Shown piece by piece: positions 48,748-56,154 of a DNA stretch of 56,154 bases. The notes under the pieces are model-generated. The model saw nothing but the letters and a program-made list of their open reading frames with translations, was not told the DNA's origin and ran no database searches. Location: the NCBI GenBank assembly GCA_963592435.1, contig CAVAWT010000010.1:1-56154 (forward strand). The letters run 5' to 3'. Both the position numbers and the translations under genes were made by a program. Positions within the stretch are counted from its first letter, which is position 1, and every line of letters begins with the position of its first letter. Source of the stretch: Phoenicibacter sp963592435. GTDB taxonomy: Bacteria > Actinomycetota > Coriobacteriia > Coriobacteriales > Eggerthellaceae.

Positions 48748-50934
48748 TTGAAGAACATTTTTAAGATATTCATTTCAGACTTGAGTGCTTGCAAGCAAAA
48801 TGTCGTCAGCGTCATTTTGACGGTTGGACTCATCATCATGCCTTCGATGTTTGTTTGGTATAACGTCCTTGCTTGCTGGGATGTTTTTGGAAACACAGGC
48901 AATTTGAAAGTGGCAGTCGCAAACACTGATGTTGGTTATAAAAGTGAGCTTTTGCCGATGGATGTCAACGTCGGAAATCAAGTGACGAGTGCCCTTCGAG
49001 AAAACGACCAGATGAACTGGGTTTTCACAACAGAAGAAGATGCGATTGATGGAGCTGCGAGCGGGAGATATTATGCTGCTCTTGTCATTCCAGAAACTTT
49101 TAGTCAAGAGATGTTGACTTTTTATTCAAACGATGCAGAGCGCGCGCCAATAATTTATTATTCAAACGAGAAGAAAAGCGCAATTGCACCTAAAGTCACA
49201 GATCAGGGTGCAGACCAAATTTCCTACACTGTAAACAAGGTTTTTGCACAAACAATCTCTGAAGTTTCTCTCAATTTGGTCAACACTGCAATTGGGCTTG
49301 TTGATGACGATCAGACGACTTCAAACATAAATTCAATCATCGACAAAATTGACAAGACTGCAATTCAAACGAAGCAACACACAACTGCACTTTCAAGTTA
49401 TCTCGATATAATCAACGCTTCTCAAGAATTGATTAAAAGTTCGCAGAAACTTTCAGCTGACACAAAAGATGCGATTGATGAGGTGAAAGACACTGTTCAA
49501 GGAGCAGACGAGTCGATATCCTCGTTGACCTCTTCGCTTGAAGAAGTGACAAATTCTCTCACAAGGTCAATCAAGTCAAGTGTTGTAAATTACGAAAACG
49601 GCGCGTCTGTCATCGATCAAGCGTTTGAAACTGCCAAGAGCTCTTCTGGAGAGGCATCAGAGGCTTTAAAAGAGCACGCGAATCGGATTTTGGATCAGGC
49701 AGAGTCCTATGAAGGCATCAAGAAGACTTTGGAAGACCTAAAAGATCAGTTGCCAGAAGAGAGCCAAGGTTCGCTTGATCAGTTCATTGGTGTCATTGAG
49801 ACAAGCATCAATTTAGAAAAGATCAACGCTGAGGCGCTAAAGCAAGTGGCAGAGCAGATCGAGAATGGCTCAGTTAACTTAGACGATGCTCAAGCCGAGG
49901 TGAAAAAGTTGACAGATGAAGCGGTTCTTTCGCTTCGAGAAGTCGAAAAGTCCTATTCTGACGAGCTGGAAGCTCATCTTGAAGAAATGACTTCAAATGT
50001 CGCAGAAGTCACTGAGAAATTGAGTGACAACTATAACAAGTTGAGTGCAGTTGGAAACGACTTATCTTCATCGATGACAAACGCAGATTCTCGTCTTGAG
50101 GTTGCAAAATCGTCAATAAATGAAGCAATCGAAAAGCTGAATGAGTCGGGTGATAAGCTGAGCGAAATTGCGGATCGCTTGCGCAATGCTCTTGATTCAG
50201 GAGATTTGCAAAAAGTGAAGGAGATCCTAGGTGACGATCCATCACTTTTGGCTGAGAGTCTCTCGGCACCAATCGGAATTGAAAGAATCGCAGAGTTTCC
50301 AGTTGCAAACTTTGGCTCAGCAATGTCGCCACTTTACGCAACGTTGGGGCTTTGGGTGGGATGTTTGCTCTCTGTTGTTTTGATAAAAGTCAACCCAAGT
50401 GAGAAAACGTTGCAAAAATGCGAAAGAAAACCTCATCTCCACGAAATTTTCCTCGGGCGTTTTGGTGTTTTTGCAGTCATATCACTTCTTCAATCAAGCG
50501 TCATGGCGTTTGGAAACCTTGTCTTTTTGGGCGTTCAAGCAACAGACCCAATTCTCTACCTGTTGTGTTTCTGGGTTTCAGGACTCGTCTTTCAATTCAT
50601 AATGTATACTCTTGTTGCATCGTTTGGAAACGTTGGCAAAGCGATCGGCGTTTTGCTCCTGATCATTCAAGTGACTGGGTCAGGTGGCTCATTCCCGCTC
50701 CAGCTTTTACCTGAATATGCAACAATTCTAAATCCATTTTTGCCAGCTACTTATGTCATAAATGCAATGCGTGCATCTATGATGGGGCTCTATAATTCAG
50801 ATTATTGGATCTATCTTGCACAGCTTCTCACATTCTTGTTGCCGATGATCTTGCTTGGTCTCATTTTGAGAAGGCCTTTTGTGAAGTTAAATGAAACTTT
50901 CGTTGAGCGCGTTGAAAAATCTAAATTGATATAA
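48748..50934 (+). CDS. YhgE/Pip-family membrane protein, second
   Basis: The second, paralogous protein has the same plan: MKNIFKIFISDLSACKQNVV, then IMPSMFVWYNVLACWDVFGN, an extracellular coiled region (residues about 190-500) and six C-terminal helices. It begins at TTG 48748, 24 bases after the previous stop; no ATG fits the family start. The two proteins probably act as a pair, as tandem yhgE genes often do. Confidence 0.85.
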   Translation: MKNIFKIFISDLSACKQNVVSVILTVGLIIMPSMFVWYNVLACWDVFGNTGNLKVAVANTDVGYKSELLPMDVNVGNQVTSALRENDQMNWVFTTEEDAIDGAASGRYYAALVIPETFSQEMLTFYSNDAERAPIIYYSNEKKSAIAPKVTDQGADQISYTVNKVFAQTISEVSLNLVNTAIGLVDDDQTTSNINSIIDKIDKTAIQTKQHTTALSSYLDIINASQELIKSSQKLSADTKDAIDEVKDTVQGADESISSLTSSLEEVTNSLTRSIKSSVVNYENGASVIDQAFETAKSSSGEASEALKEHANRILDQAESYEGIKKTLEDLKDQLPEESQGSLDQFIGVIETSINLEKINAEALKQVAEQIENGSVNLDDAQAEVKKLTDEAVLSLREVEKSYSDELEAHLEEMTSNVAEVTEKLSDNYNKLSAVGNDLSSSMTNADSRLEVAKSSINEAIEKLNESGDKLSEIADRLRNALDSGDLQKVKEILGDDPSLLAESLSAPIGIERIAEFPVANFGSAMSPLYATLGLWVGCLLSVVLIKVNPSEKTLQKCERKPHLHEIFLGRFGVFAVISLLQSSVMAFGNLVFLGVQATDPILYLLCFWVSGLVFQFIMYTLVASFGNVGKAIGVLLLIIQVTGSGGSFPLQLLPEYATILNPFLPATYVINAMRASMMGLYNSDYWIYLAQLLTFLLPMILLGLILRRPFVKLNETFVERVEKSKLI

Positions 50935-51051
50935 GAGTTTTTTCAATAGCTCTCTTCCTTGACTTTCTTTAATTGAATAAATAGATGAAAAATCTGGGCA
51001 TATTTTCATAAATTTTTCTCAACTTCTTCACTCTTTTTTCACTTAAGTGGG

Positions 51052-51091
51052 ATACAATATCTTAAGTTGCAAATTACACTATATACAACAT
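51052..51091 (+). promoter_or_regulatory. Two possible NrdR boxes upstream of nrdD
   Basis: ATACAATATCTTAAGT (51052-51067) and ACACTATATACAACAT (51076-51091) resemble the NrdR consensus ACACWATATMTWGTGT. The first overlaps a TACAAT (51053-51058) that could be the -10. Their spacing is shorter than that of typical paired boxes. The gap 50935-51198 has nothing else, apart from AT-rich DNA. Confidence 0.4.
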
Positions 51092-51198
51092 ATTGACATT
51101 TTAGCAACATTTCGCTGTTAGTAATCTGTTAATAAGTGATAACTTTGCACTAAGAATAAAAGAAGTTAAAAAAACCAACTTGTGGAGGAAAAGGAGAA

Positions 51199-53622
51199 AT
51201 GATGTCACCACAAAACGCTGAATTGAACGTAGCTGAAACACAACAACAAATTCCACAAATAAATGTTCCAACGACGATCAAGAAAAGGGACGGTCGCATC
51301 GTCGATTTTGACCTAGAGAAAATCGTTGATGCAGTTGAGAAAGCATTTTTGGCTTCTGGTGCAATGCAGAATCGTCAAATTTCGCGAGATGTTGCAAACC
51401 TTGTCATGGCAAAAATCATCGGTGGTGCTGTTGAGGGAACACCGACTGTTGAAGGTGTTCAAGATCTTGTTGAAGAAGCACTCATTGAAAGTGGGTTTTC
51501 TCAAACTGCAAAGGCCTACATTCTCTATCGTGCTCAAAGAAGCAGAGTTCGCCACGTCAACTCCCGCCTCATGCAAACACTGAAAGACATCACTTTCACA
51601 AAGGCAACCGACAGTGACATGAAGCGTGAAAACGCAAACATCGACGCAGACACTGCCATGGGGACGATGTTGAAATATGGTTCTGAAGCTTCAAAGCAGT
51701 TCTATGAAATGTGTGTCATTGAGCCTGAGTTTGCAAAAGCGCACCGCGAAGGTGACATTCACATTCACGACATGGATTTCTATACCCTGACAACAACGTG
51801 TTGCCAAATTGAGTTAAGAAAACTTTTTAAGGGTGGCTTTTGCACGGGTCACGGGGTTTTGAGAGAGCCAAACGACATAGCAAGTTATTGCGCTCTTGCC
51901 TGCATTGCGATTCAATCAAACCAAAATGACCAACACGGCGGTCAAGCAATATGTGATTTTGACTATGGTCTGGCAGAGGGAGTCAAAAAGACCTATCGCA
52001 GGCTTTACAAAAAACATGTTGCAGAAGCACTCGACCTTTTGAGCGACATAGAAGATGAGAGAACTTTCACTCAAGAAATGCTTGACAGGTGCGAGGCAAA
52101 CACTGGAAAAATTGCGACGCTTGACATGGATCCTGATTTTGTTGACGCAGTCCACGCGGAGCTTGTTGGCGCAGGTTTGGCAGAAGAGCTCGCTGAGCGC
52201 GTCATGGACTACGCTGTCAAAAACGCAACACGAGACACTGACAGAACAACATTCCAGGGCATGGAAGCACTTGTTCACAATCTGAACACAATGCATTCGC
52301 GTGCAGGCGCACAAACGCCATTTTCGTCTGTTAATTATGGGATGGACACAAGTCCAGAGGGTCGCATGGTGATAAAAAACATGCTCCTTGCAACAGAGCA
52401 AGGCTTGGGACATGGCGAAACTCCAATTTTCCCTGTGCAAATTTTCCGCGTTAAAGAGGGAGTAAATTATAACCCTGAAGATCCTAATTATGACTTGTTC
52501 AAACTCGCAATGAGATGCAGTGCAAAGCGACTTTTTCCTAATTTCAGCTTCTTGGATGCGCCTTTTAACCTGCAATATTACAAAGGAACTCCTGAGACAG
52601 AAGTTGCATATATGGGATGCAGAACGCGCGTCATGGGAAATGTTTATGACAAGACACGCGAAATCACTCCTGGGCGAGGCAATTTGAGTTTCACATCAAT
52701 CAATCTGCCACGTCTCGGAATTCGAGCAAAACATGACACTGACCTTTTCTTTGATCTCCTTGATCAGAAACTTGACCAAGTCAAGCGCCAGCTCGATGAG
52801 CGTTTTGAAATACAATGTGCGAAACATGTTTACAACATGCCTTTCTTGATGGGGCAAGGTGTTTGGATCGACTCAGAAAACTTGAATGTCAACGATGAGG
52901 TTCGTGAAGTCCTAAAGCATGGAACGCTTTCGATTGGCTTCATTGGCTTGGCAGAATGTTTGAAAGCTTTGACGGGGAAGCACCACGGAGAAAGTGAAGA
53001 AGCGCAACGCCTTGGACTTGAGATCATCGGACACATGCGCGCCTACACTGACAAAGTGTCTGAAAAAACAGGGCTTAATTATGGCATCATAGCAACTCCT
53101 GCTGAAGGCTTGTCGGGTCGTTTTGTTAAAATCGATCGCGAGCGTTTCGGAAGCATCGAGGGTGTCACCGACCGCGAGTTCTACACAAACGGCTTTCACG
53201 TTCCAGTCTATCAAGACATAAACGCTTTCGAAAAGATTGAAAGAGAAGCTCCCTACCACGCATTGACAAACGCTGGTCACATTTCCTACATCGAGCTCGA
53301 CGGTGATCCAACAGAGAACTTGGATGCATTTGAAGCTGTCATTCGTCACATGAAGGAGAGTGGCATTGGCTATGGCTCAGTCAATCACCCTGTGGATCGC
53401 GATCCAGTTTGTGGCTATAATGGCATAATAAATGACGTTTGCCCGAAATGCGGAAGGCATGAAGGAGACGGTCAAGAAAACTTCGAGCGCATTCGTCGCA
53501 TAACAGGCTATCTCGTGGGCACTCTGGATCGTTTCAACGATGGAAAACGCGCTGAAGAAGCAGCTCGCGTCAAACACGCAATTCCTGGTCACGAACACCC
53601 AAGAGGAGCAACAGCTTCTTAA
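51199..53622 (+). CDS. nrdD: Anaerobic (class III) ribonucleoside-triphosphate reductase
   Basis: NrdD reduces ribonucleotides to deoxyribonucleotides without oxygen using a glycyl radical. An N-terminal ATP-cone reads IKKRDGRIVDFDLEKIVDAV. The barrel has DIHIHDMDFYTLTTTCCQIE and NMPFLMGQGVWIDSENLN. The C-terminus has a zinc site (DPVCGYNGIINDVCPKCGRH) and the radical loop RRITGYLVGTLDRF, with the glycine at about residue 770. The ATG at 51199 follows AAGGAG. The activating enzyme NrdG is not encoded directly downstream, where a terminator stands. Confidence 0.95.
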   Translation: MMSPQNAELNVAETQQQIPQINVPTTIKKRDGRIVDFDLEKIVDAVEKAFLASGAMQNRQISRDVANLVMAKIIGGAVEGTPTVEGVQDLVEEALIESGFSQTAKAYILYRAQRSRVRHVNSRLMQTLKDITFTKATDSDMKRENANIDADTAMGTMLKYGSEASKQFYEMCVIEPEFAKAHREGDIHIHDMDFYTLTTTCCQIELRKLFKGGFCTGHGVLREPNDIASYCALACIAIQSNQNDQHGGQAICDFDYGLAEGVKKTYRRLYKKHVAEALDLLSDIEDERTFTQEMLDRCEANTGKIATLDMDPDFVDAVHAELVGAGLAEELAERVMDYAVKNATRDTDRTTFQGMEALVHNLNTMHSRAGAQTPFSSVNYGMDTSPEGRMVIKNMLLATEQGLGHGETPIFPVQIFRVKEGVNYNPEDPNYDLFKLAMRCSAKRLFPNFSFLDAPFNLQYYKGTPETEVAYMGCRTRVMGNVYDKTREITPGRGNLSFTSINLPRLGIRAKHDTDLFFDLLDQKLDQVKRQLDERFEIQCAKHVYNMPFLMGQGVWIDSENLNVNDEVREVLKHGTLSIGFIGLAECLKALTGKHHGESEEAQRLGLEIIGHMRAYTDKVSEKTGLNYGIIATPAEGLSGRFVKIDRERFGSIEGVTDREFYTNGFHVPVYQDINAFEKIEREAPYHALTNAGHISYIELDGDPTENLDAFEAVIRHMKESGIGYGSVNHPVDRDPVCGYNGIINDVCPKCGRHEGDGQENFERIRRITGYLVGTLDRFNDGKRAEEAARVKHAIPGHEHPRGATAS

Positions 53623-53657
53623 AAACATTGAAGTTACACTAAGCTAACCCAATCCTT

Positions 53658-53693
53658 AAAAACCGTTATTGCCATCGCAATGACGGTTTTCTT
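53658..53693 (+). terminator. Rho-independent terminator of nrdD
   Basis: AAAACCGTTATTGC pairs with GCAATGACGGTTTT across the loop CATC (one T-G pair), followed by CTTATT. Confidence 0.75.
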
Positions 53694-53705
53694 ATTGTTC
53701 TTCTT

Positions 53706-53780
53706 ATCCCTAAACAGGGGGTCAGACCCTATCCCTAAACATGGGGTCAGACCCTATCCCTAAACATGGGGTCAGACCCT
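53706..53780. repeat. Three tandem 25-bp GGGGTCAGACCCT repeats
   Basis: Three consecutive 25-base units (53706-53730, 53731-53755, 53756-53780), each with ATCCCTAAACA and GGGGTCAGACCCT. The first has AGG where the others have ATG. The sequence after the last unit (ATGTACGCTGGTGGTTT) is shared with the copy near 55950. Confidence 0.85.
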
Positions 53781-53847
53781 ATGTACGCTGGTGGTTTGAT
53801 AAATTAATAAAATTATTTAAATTTTCTTTAAATAATTAATTTTTTGT

Positions 53848-53855
53848 GCTATCAT
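53848..53855 (+). promoter_or_regulatory. Extended -10 for the first beta-helix surface protein
   Basis: TGCTATCAT (TATCAT at 53850-53855), 45 bases before the GTG start at 53901. AAAGGAG lies at 53884-53890. Confidence 0.4.
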
Positions 53856-53900
53856 AGTTATATTCATTTAAAATCACATTAGTAAAGGAGAATTGGGATA

Positions 53901-55847
53901 GTGAAAACCTTCAAATTACAAGCTGTGGGTTTTGGACTGATTGCATCAATTGCGGTTGTTCTTATGTGCATGTTGTGCCCTGCCAAAGCGATGGCTGAAG
54001 AAGCGGTTGCCTATTCGGTCAGCGATGATGGCAATGACGTTTTTTATGATAACTTTCAATCAGCGATCAACGAAGGATATAACGGAAAAACAATCGTCAT
54101 GGTTAAGAACTGGAGCATTGACGCTGAGATCAATATAGGAGAATCTCAGCAGATAACCATTGACATGAATGGTTACACGATTAACGCAAACAAGAAGTCA
54201 TGTGTCTTCTATCTCGCTAACAATTCTTCATTAACTCTCACTGCTTCGCCAGATGTATCCTATGAACACATAGTTACGGGTTTCAGTAATGTTGATGGTG
54301 GCGAGGTACACAGCGCGATATTCACAGGTGGCGTCGTTACAGGGGGTTGGTCTGGAACATCCTCCAAAGAAAGGGGCACTGGTGGTATTTACATGGAATC
54401 AGGTAGCACGCTCACCCTTGATAACGTCGCCGTAGCGGGTAATGGAACATGTTCGAATGGTTCTAAATATGGAGCTGGTGGCGTAAGAATGGGTGATAAT
54501 TGCAAAATTTCCATGATAAATGGAGCCAGTGTTCGGAATAATATGGGTCACACAGGGGGAATCTCTATTAATGGCGAAAACACGGAGATTTCGATGAACA
54601 ATTCTTCTATTAATAACAATTATGTTATAAAGGAATCTGATTGGTCTGGACGTGGTGGAGAGGGTCCTGATGAAGGCGACGAACGCTGTGGAGGTGGAGG
54701 CATCACTTCATGGATGGAAGAAATAAAAATCTTTATGGAGAATGGTTCAAAAATTAATGAGAATGCTGGGTCCTATGGCGGAGGCATTGCTTTTAATGAG
54801 GGCCATTTCTATCTGATTTCTAACGACAGAACAGCTGAAGTTAAGGGGAACTATGCCAGAGGTTTGGACGGTTATGCTATAGATAAAGAATTTGGTGGTG
54901 GAATTTGTTCTTACTACCGCACTGAAGGGAGTTCGTTACAGCAAAAGGGGGAGATTACTGGGATCAATATCTGTGATAATGTATCCGAAGATGGAGGTGG
55001 TGGTCTATACCTAGATGAAAGATCCACAACTGTTGCTGACTGCGTGATTACTGGTAACACATGTAAAAGTAATCAAGGTGGCGGTGTCACTAGCAATGCT
55101 AAGTATAATAGCTTTATCAGATGCATAATTTCTGGCAATTCTTCGGCAGAGAATGGTGGCGGAATCAACATCTATGCAACGGACAACAAGATTGAAGATT
55201 GCACGATAACTGGAAATTGGTGCAACACAGCAGGTAAGAATTATGAGGGCGGTGGGGTGTACGTAAATCCTACCGACAACATTGAGCTCAAAGGCAAAGT
55301 GGTCATTGCAGGGAACACACGCGGAAAAGATGGCTCTGCAGACGACCTCTTTTTAGGGGATGGCACATTATGGCTTCATGCCTACATAACAGGTGGAGTT
55401 AGTGCGGGTTCGTATGTCGGCATCAGGACTGGCATGAGCGATGATCAAATGGTTGGCGAAAACATTACGACCTACACCCCAGGGACCTACTTTATGGATT
55501 TGGGCGGTTATTACATAACGAAGGGCACTGATCATGGCGGAGATTTGTGGCAGCGTCATGGAGATCACAAGTTCGCAGTTATGTTGCAAGGAAAATCCAT
55601 AGGGGATTACTACCCTGGCGAGACAGTGACAATTGACGCATCAACAGGGAATGATTATTTAGTTTTTAGTCAATGGTTAGAAGATGAATCATCTGGGCTT
55701 TTCCCATTCGTTGATTATGTGGAAGACAAAGCGAATTCAACATTGACATTTACGATGCCTCAAAACGACGTTAATCTGTGGCATTCTCTTAAAATTTTGC
55801 CTCCAGACAAACCTGCTCCCAGACCAGCCCCCAGCCCAACGGTCTAA
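53901..55847 (+). CDS. Secreted glycine-rich, beta-helix-like surface protein
   Basis: A signal peptide (LQAVGFGLIASIAVVLMCML ... KAMAEE) starts at GTG 53901. The body consists of short repeated strands with glycine turns, such as GGIYMESGSTLTLDNVAVAG, GGVRMGDNCKISMINGASV, GGGIAFNEGHFYLI and GGGLYLDERSTTVADCVITG, the pattern of a right-handed parallel beta-helix (Pfam beta-helix/pectate-lyase-like). The C-terminus is short and proline-rich (PPDKPAPRPAPSPTV) and has no anchor. The gene may therefore be secreted freely or have lost its tail. The next gene has almost the same signal. Adhesin or polysaccharide interaction is plausible. Confidence 0.8.
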   Translation: MKTFKLQAVGFGLIASIAVVLMCMLCPAKAMAEEAVAYSVSDDGNDVFYDNFQSAINEGYNGKTIVMVKNWSIDAEINIGESQQITIDMNGYTINANKKSCVFYLANNSSLTLTASPDVSYEHIVTGFSNVDGGEVHSAIFTGGVVTGGWSGTSSKERGTGGIYMESGSTLTLDNVAVAGNGTCSNGSKYGAGGVRMGDNCKISMINGASVRNNMGHTGGISINGENTEISMNNSSINNNYVIKESDWSGRGGEGPDEGDERCGGGGITSWMEEIKIFMENGSKINENAGSYGGGIAFNEGHFYLISNDRTAEVKGNYARGLDGYAIDKEFGGGICSYYRTEGSSLQQKGEITGINICDNVSEDGGGGLYLDERSTTVADCVITGNTCKSNQGGGVTSNAKYNSFIRCIISGNSSAENGGGINIYATDNKIEDCTITGNWCNTAGKNYEGGGVYVNPTDNIELKGKVVIAGNTRGKDGSADDLFLGDGTLWLHAYITGGVSAGSYVGIRTGMSDDQMVGENITTYTPGTYFMDLGGYYITKGTDHGGDLWQRHGDHKFAVMLQGKSIGDYYPGETVTIDASTGNDYLVFSQWLEDESSGLFPFVDYVEDKANSTLTFTMPQNDVNLWHSLKILPPDKPAPRPAPSPTV

Positions 55848-55890
55848 CGTAGCGTCAGCGTCATAAAGTTTCTAAAAAATAACGCATTTT

Positions 55891-55927
55891 ACCAGCGTGT
55901 ACTTTTTAAGTTAGCGCTGGTTTTTTA
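55891..55927 (+). terminator. Rho-independent terminator
   Basis: ACCAGCG (55891-55897) pairs with CGCTGGT (55915-55921) and is followed by a T-run. Confidence 0.7.
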
Positions 55928-55930
55928 ATT

Positions 55931-55970
55931 CCTAAACAGGGGGTCAGACCCTATGTGCGCTGGAGGTTTT
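55931..55970. repeat. Single GGGGTCAGACCCTAT element with its 3' flank
   Basis: One unit (CCTAAACAGGGGGTCAGACC, then CTATGTGCGCTGGAGGTTTT). The flank ATGTGCGCTGGAGG matches ATGTACGCTGGTGG after the triple repeat, so the repeated element is longer than 25 bases. Confidence 0.8.
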
Positions 55971-55994
55971 TGAAATTTCGACAGATGACCATGT

Positions 55995-56022
55995 TTGCAT
56001 TTCTGGGTTTTTGTGGTATAAT
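55995..56022 (+). promoter_or_regulatory. Promoter of the second signal-peptide gene
   Basis: TTGCAT (55995-56000), 16-base spacer, TATAAT (56017-56022), with TG at 56014-56015 giving an extended -10. Confidence 0.55.
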
Positions 56023-56058
56023 CTGTTTGTTAAAGGCAGACAGTTCAGAGGGGGAGTT

Positions 56059-56154
56059 ATGAAGACTCAGACTTTCAAAACAAAGGCTCTTGCACTCGGC
56101 TTGCTTGCGTCAATTGCAGTTGTGTTCATGTGCATGTTTTGTCCAACGAGGGCA
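56059..56154 (+). CDS. Start of a second exported protein with a paralogous signal peptide (cut by window end)
   Basis: The 32 visible residues, MKTQTFKTKALALGLLASIA and VVFMCMFCPTRA, nearly repeat the signal peptide of the preceding gene. GGGGGAG lies just before the ATG. The body is outside the window. A tandem family of surface proteins is likely. Confidence 0.75.
   Translation, partial: MKTQTFKTKALALGLLASIAVVFMCMFCPTRA

Noticed and set aside
51916..52575. A 219-codon minus-strand frame inside nrdD
   Set aside because: nrdD is conserved over this stretch; the antisense frame is cysteine-rich, without ribosome-binding site or known motif.
53706..53780. CRISPR array
   Set aside because: The 25-bp units are head to tail with no spacers, and no cas genes are seen.

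Overview
The window (about 42% GC by eye) comes from a Gram-positive, probably a low-GC member of Actinomycetota, class Coriobacteriia. The reasons are the uvrC-rapZ-yvcK-whiA cluster, a Tat-exported sortase-type (IPETG) surface protein, YhgE/Pip and MMPL membrane proteins without outer-membrane genes, and several promoters with an extended -10 (TGnTATAAT). The class assignment is inference.

Positions 1 to about 34,100 form an accessory region full of small defence and addiction genes and scars. It holds a dead MmeI-like restriction-methylation gene, a solitary hsdS with TAEL repeats, a possible abiF-type structured RNA in front of an amputated Abi gene, an integrase stump, brnTA plus an orphan brnA copy, Phd/MazF-like, DUF3791/DUF3990, three mazEF-type pairs (two nearly identical), AbrB/PIN, an orphan Phd, a Phd/RelE pair and a RhuM gene. 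Metabolic and surface genes are interspersed: nucleoside hydrolase, a Tat lipoprotein metallo-beta-lactamase-fold protein, a 1441-residue surface protein, TetR-MMPL-ectodomain export genes, a ClC channel, a flavin-binding protein and an OYE-type oxidoreductase.

The most novel element is a three-gene cassette: a DUF4417-type protein, then a short protein resembling the C-terminal toxin domain of polymorphic toxins but with no secretion or carrier region, then a small acidic immunity-like protein. It occurs three times (5573-7265, 29043-30616, 31560-32862), with unrelated toxin and immunity genes each time. The second and third cassettes have homologous left ends (hsdS tail plus the tail of an unknown gene) and homologous right ends (immunity-gene tail plus hsdS tail). 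This suggests that cassettes are swapped by recombination in shared flanks at a former type I restriction locus.

From about 34,400 to 53,600 the sequence is core-like and all on the plus strand: addB- and addA-like recombination nuclease/helicase genes, uvrC, rapZ, yvcK, whiA, two tandem YhgE/Pip genes and nrdD. The right end holds a secreted, glycine-rich, beta-helix-like protein and the start of a second gene with almost the same signal peptide. Each is preceded by GGGGTCAGACCCTAT-type repeats.

Two dispersed repeat families punctuate the intergenic DNA: GGTGTCAGACAT, mainly around the toxin-antitoxin genes, and GGGGTCAGACCCTAT-like elements upstream of surface-protein genes. No tRNA, rRNA or CRISPR array was seen.
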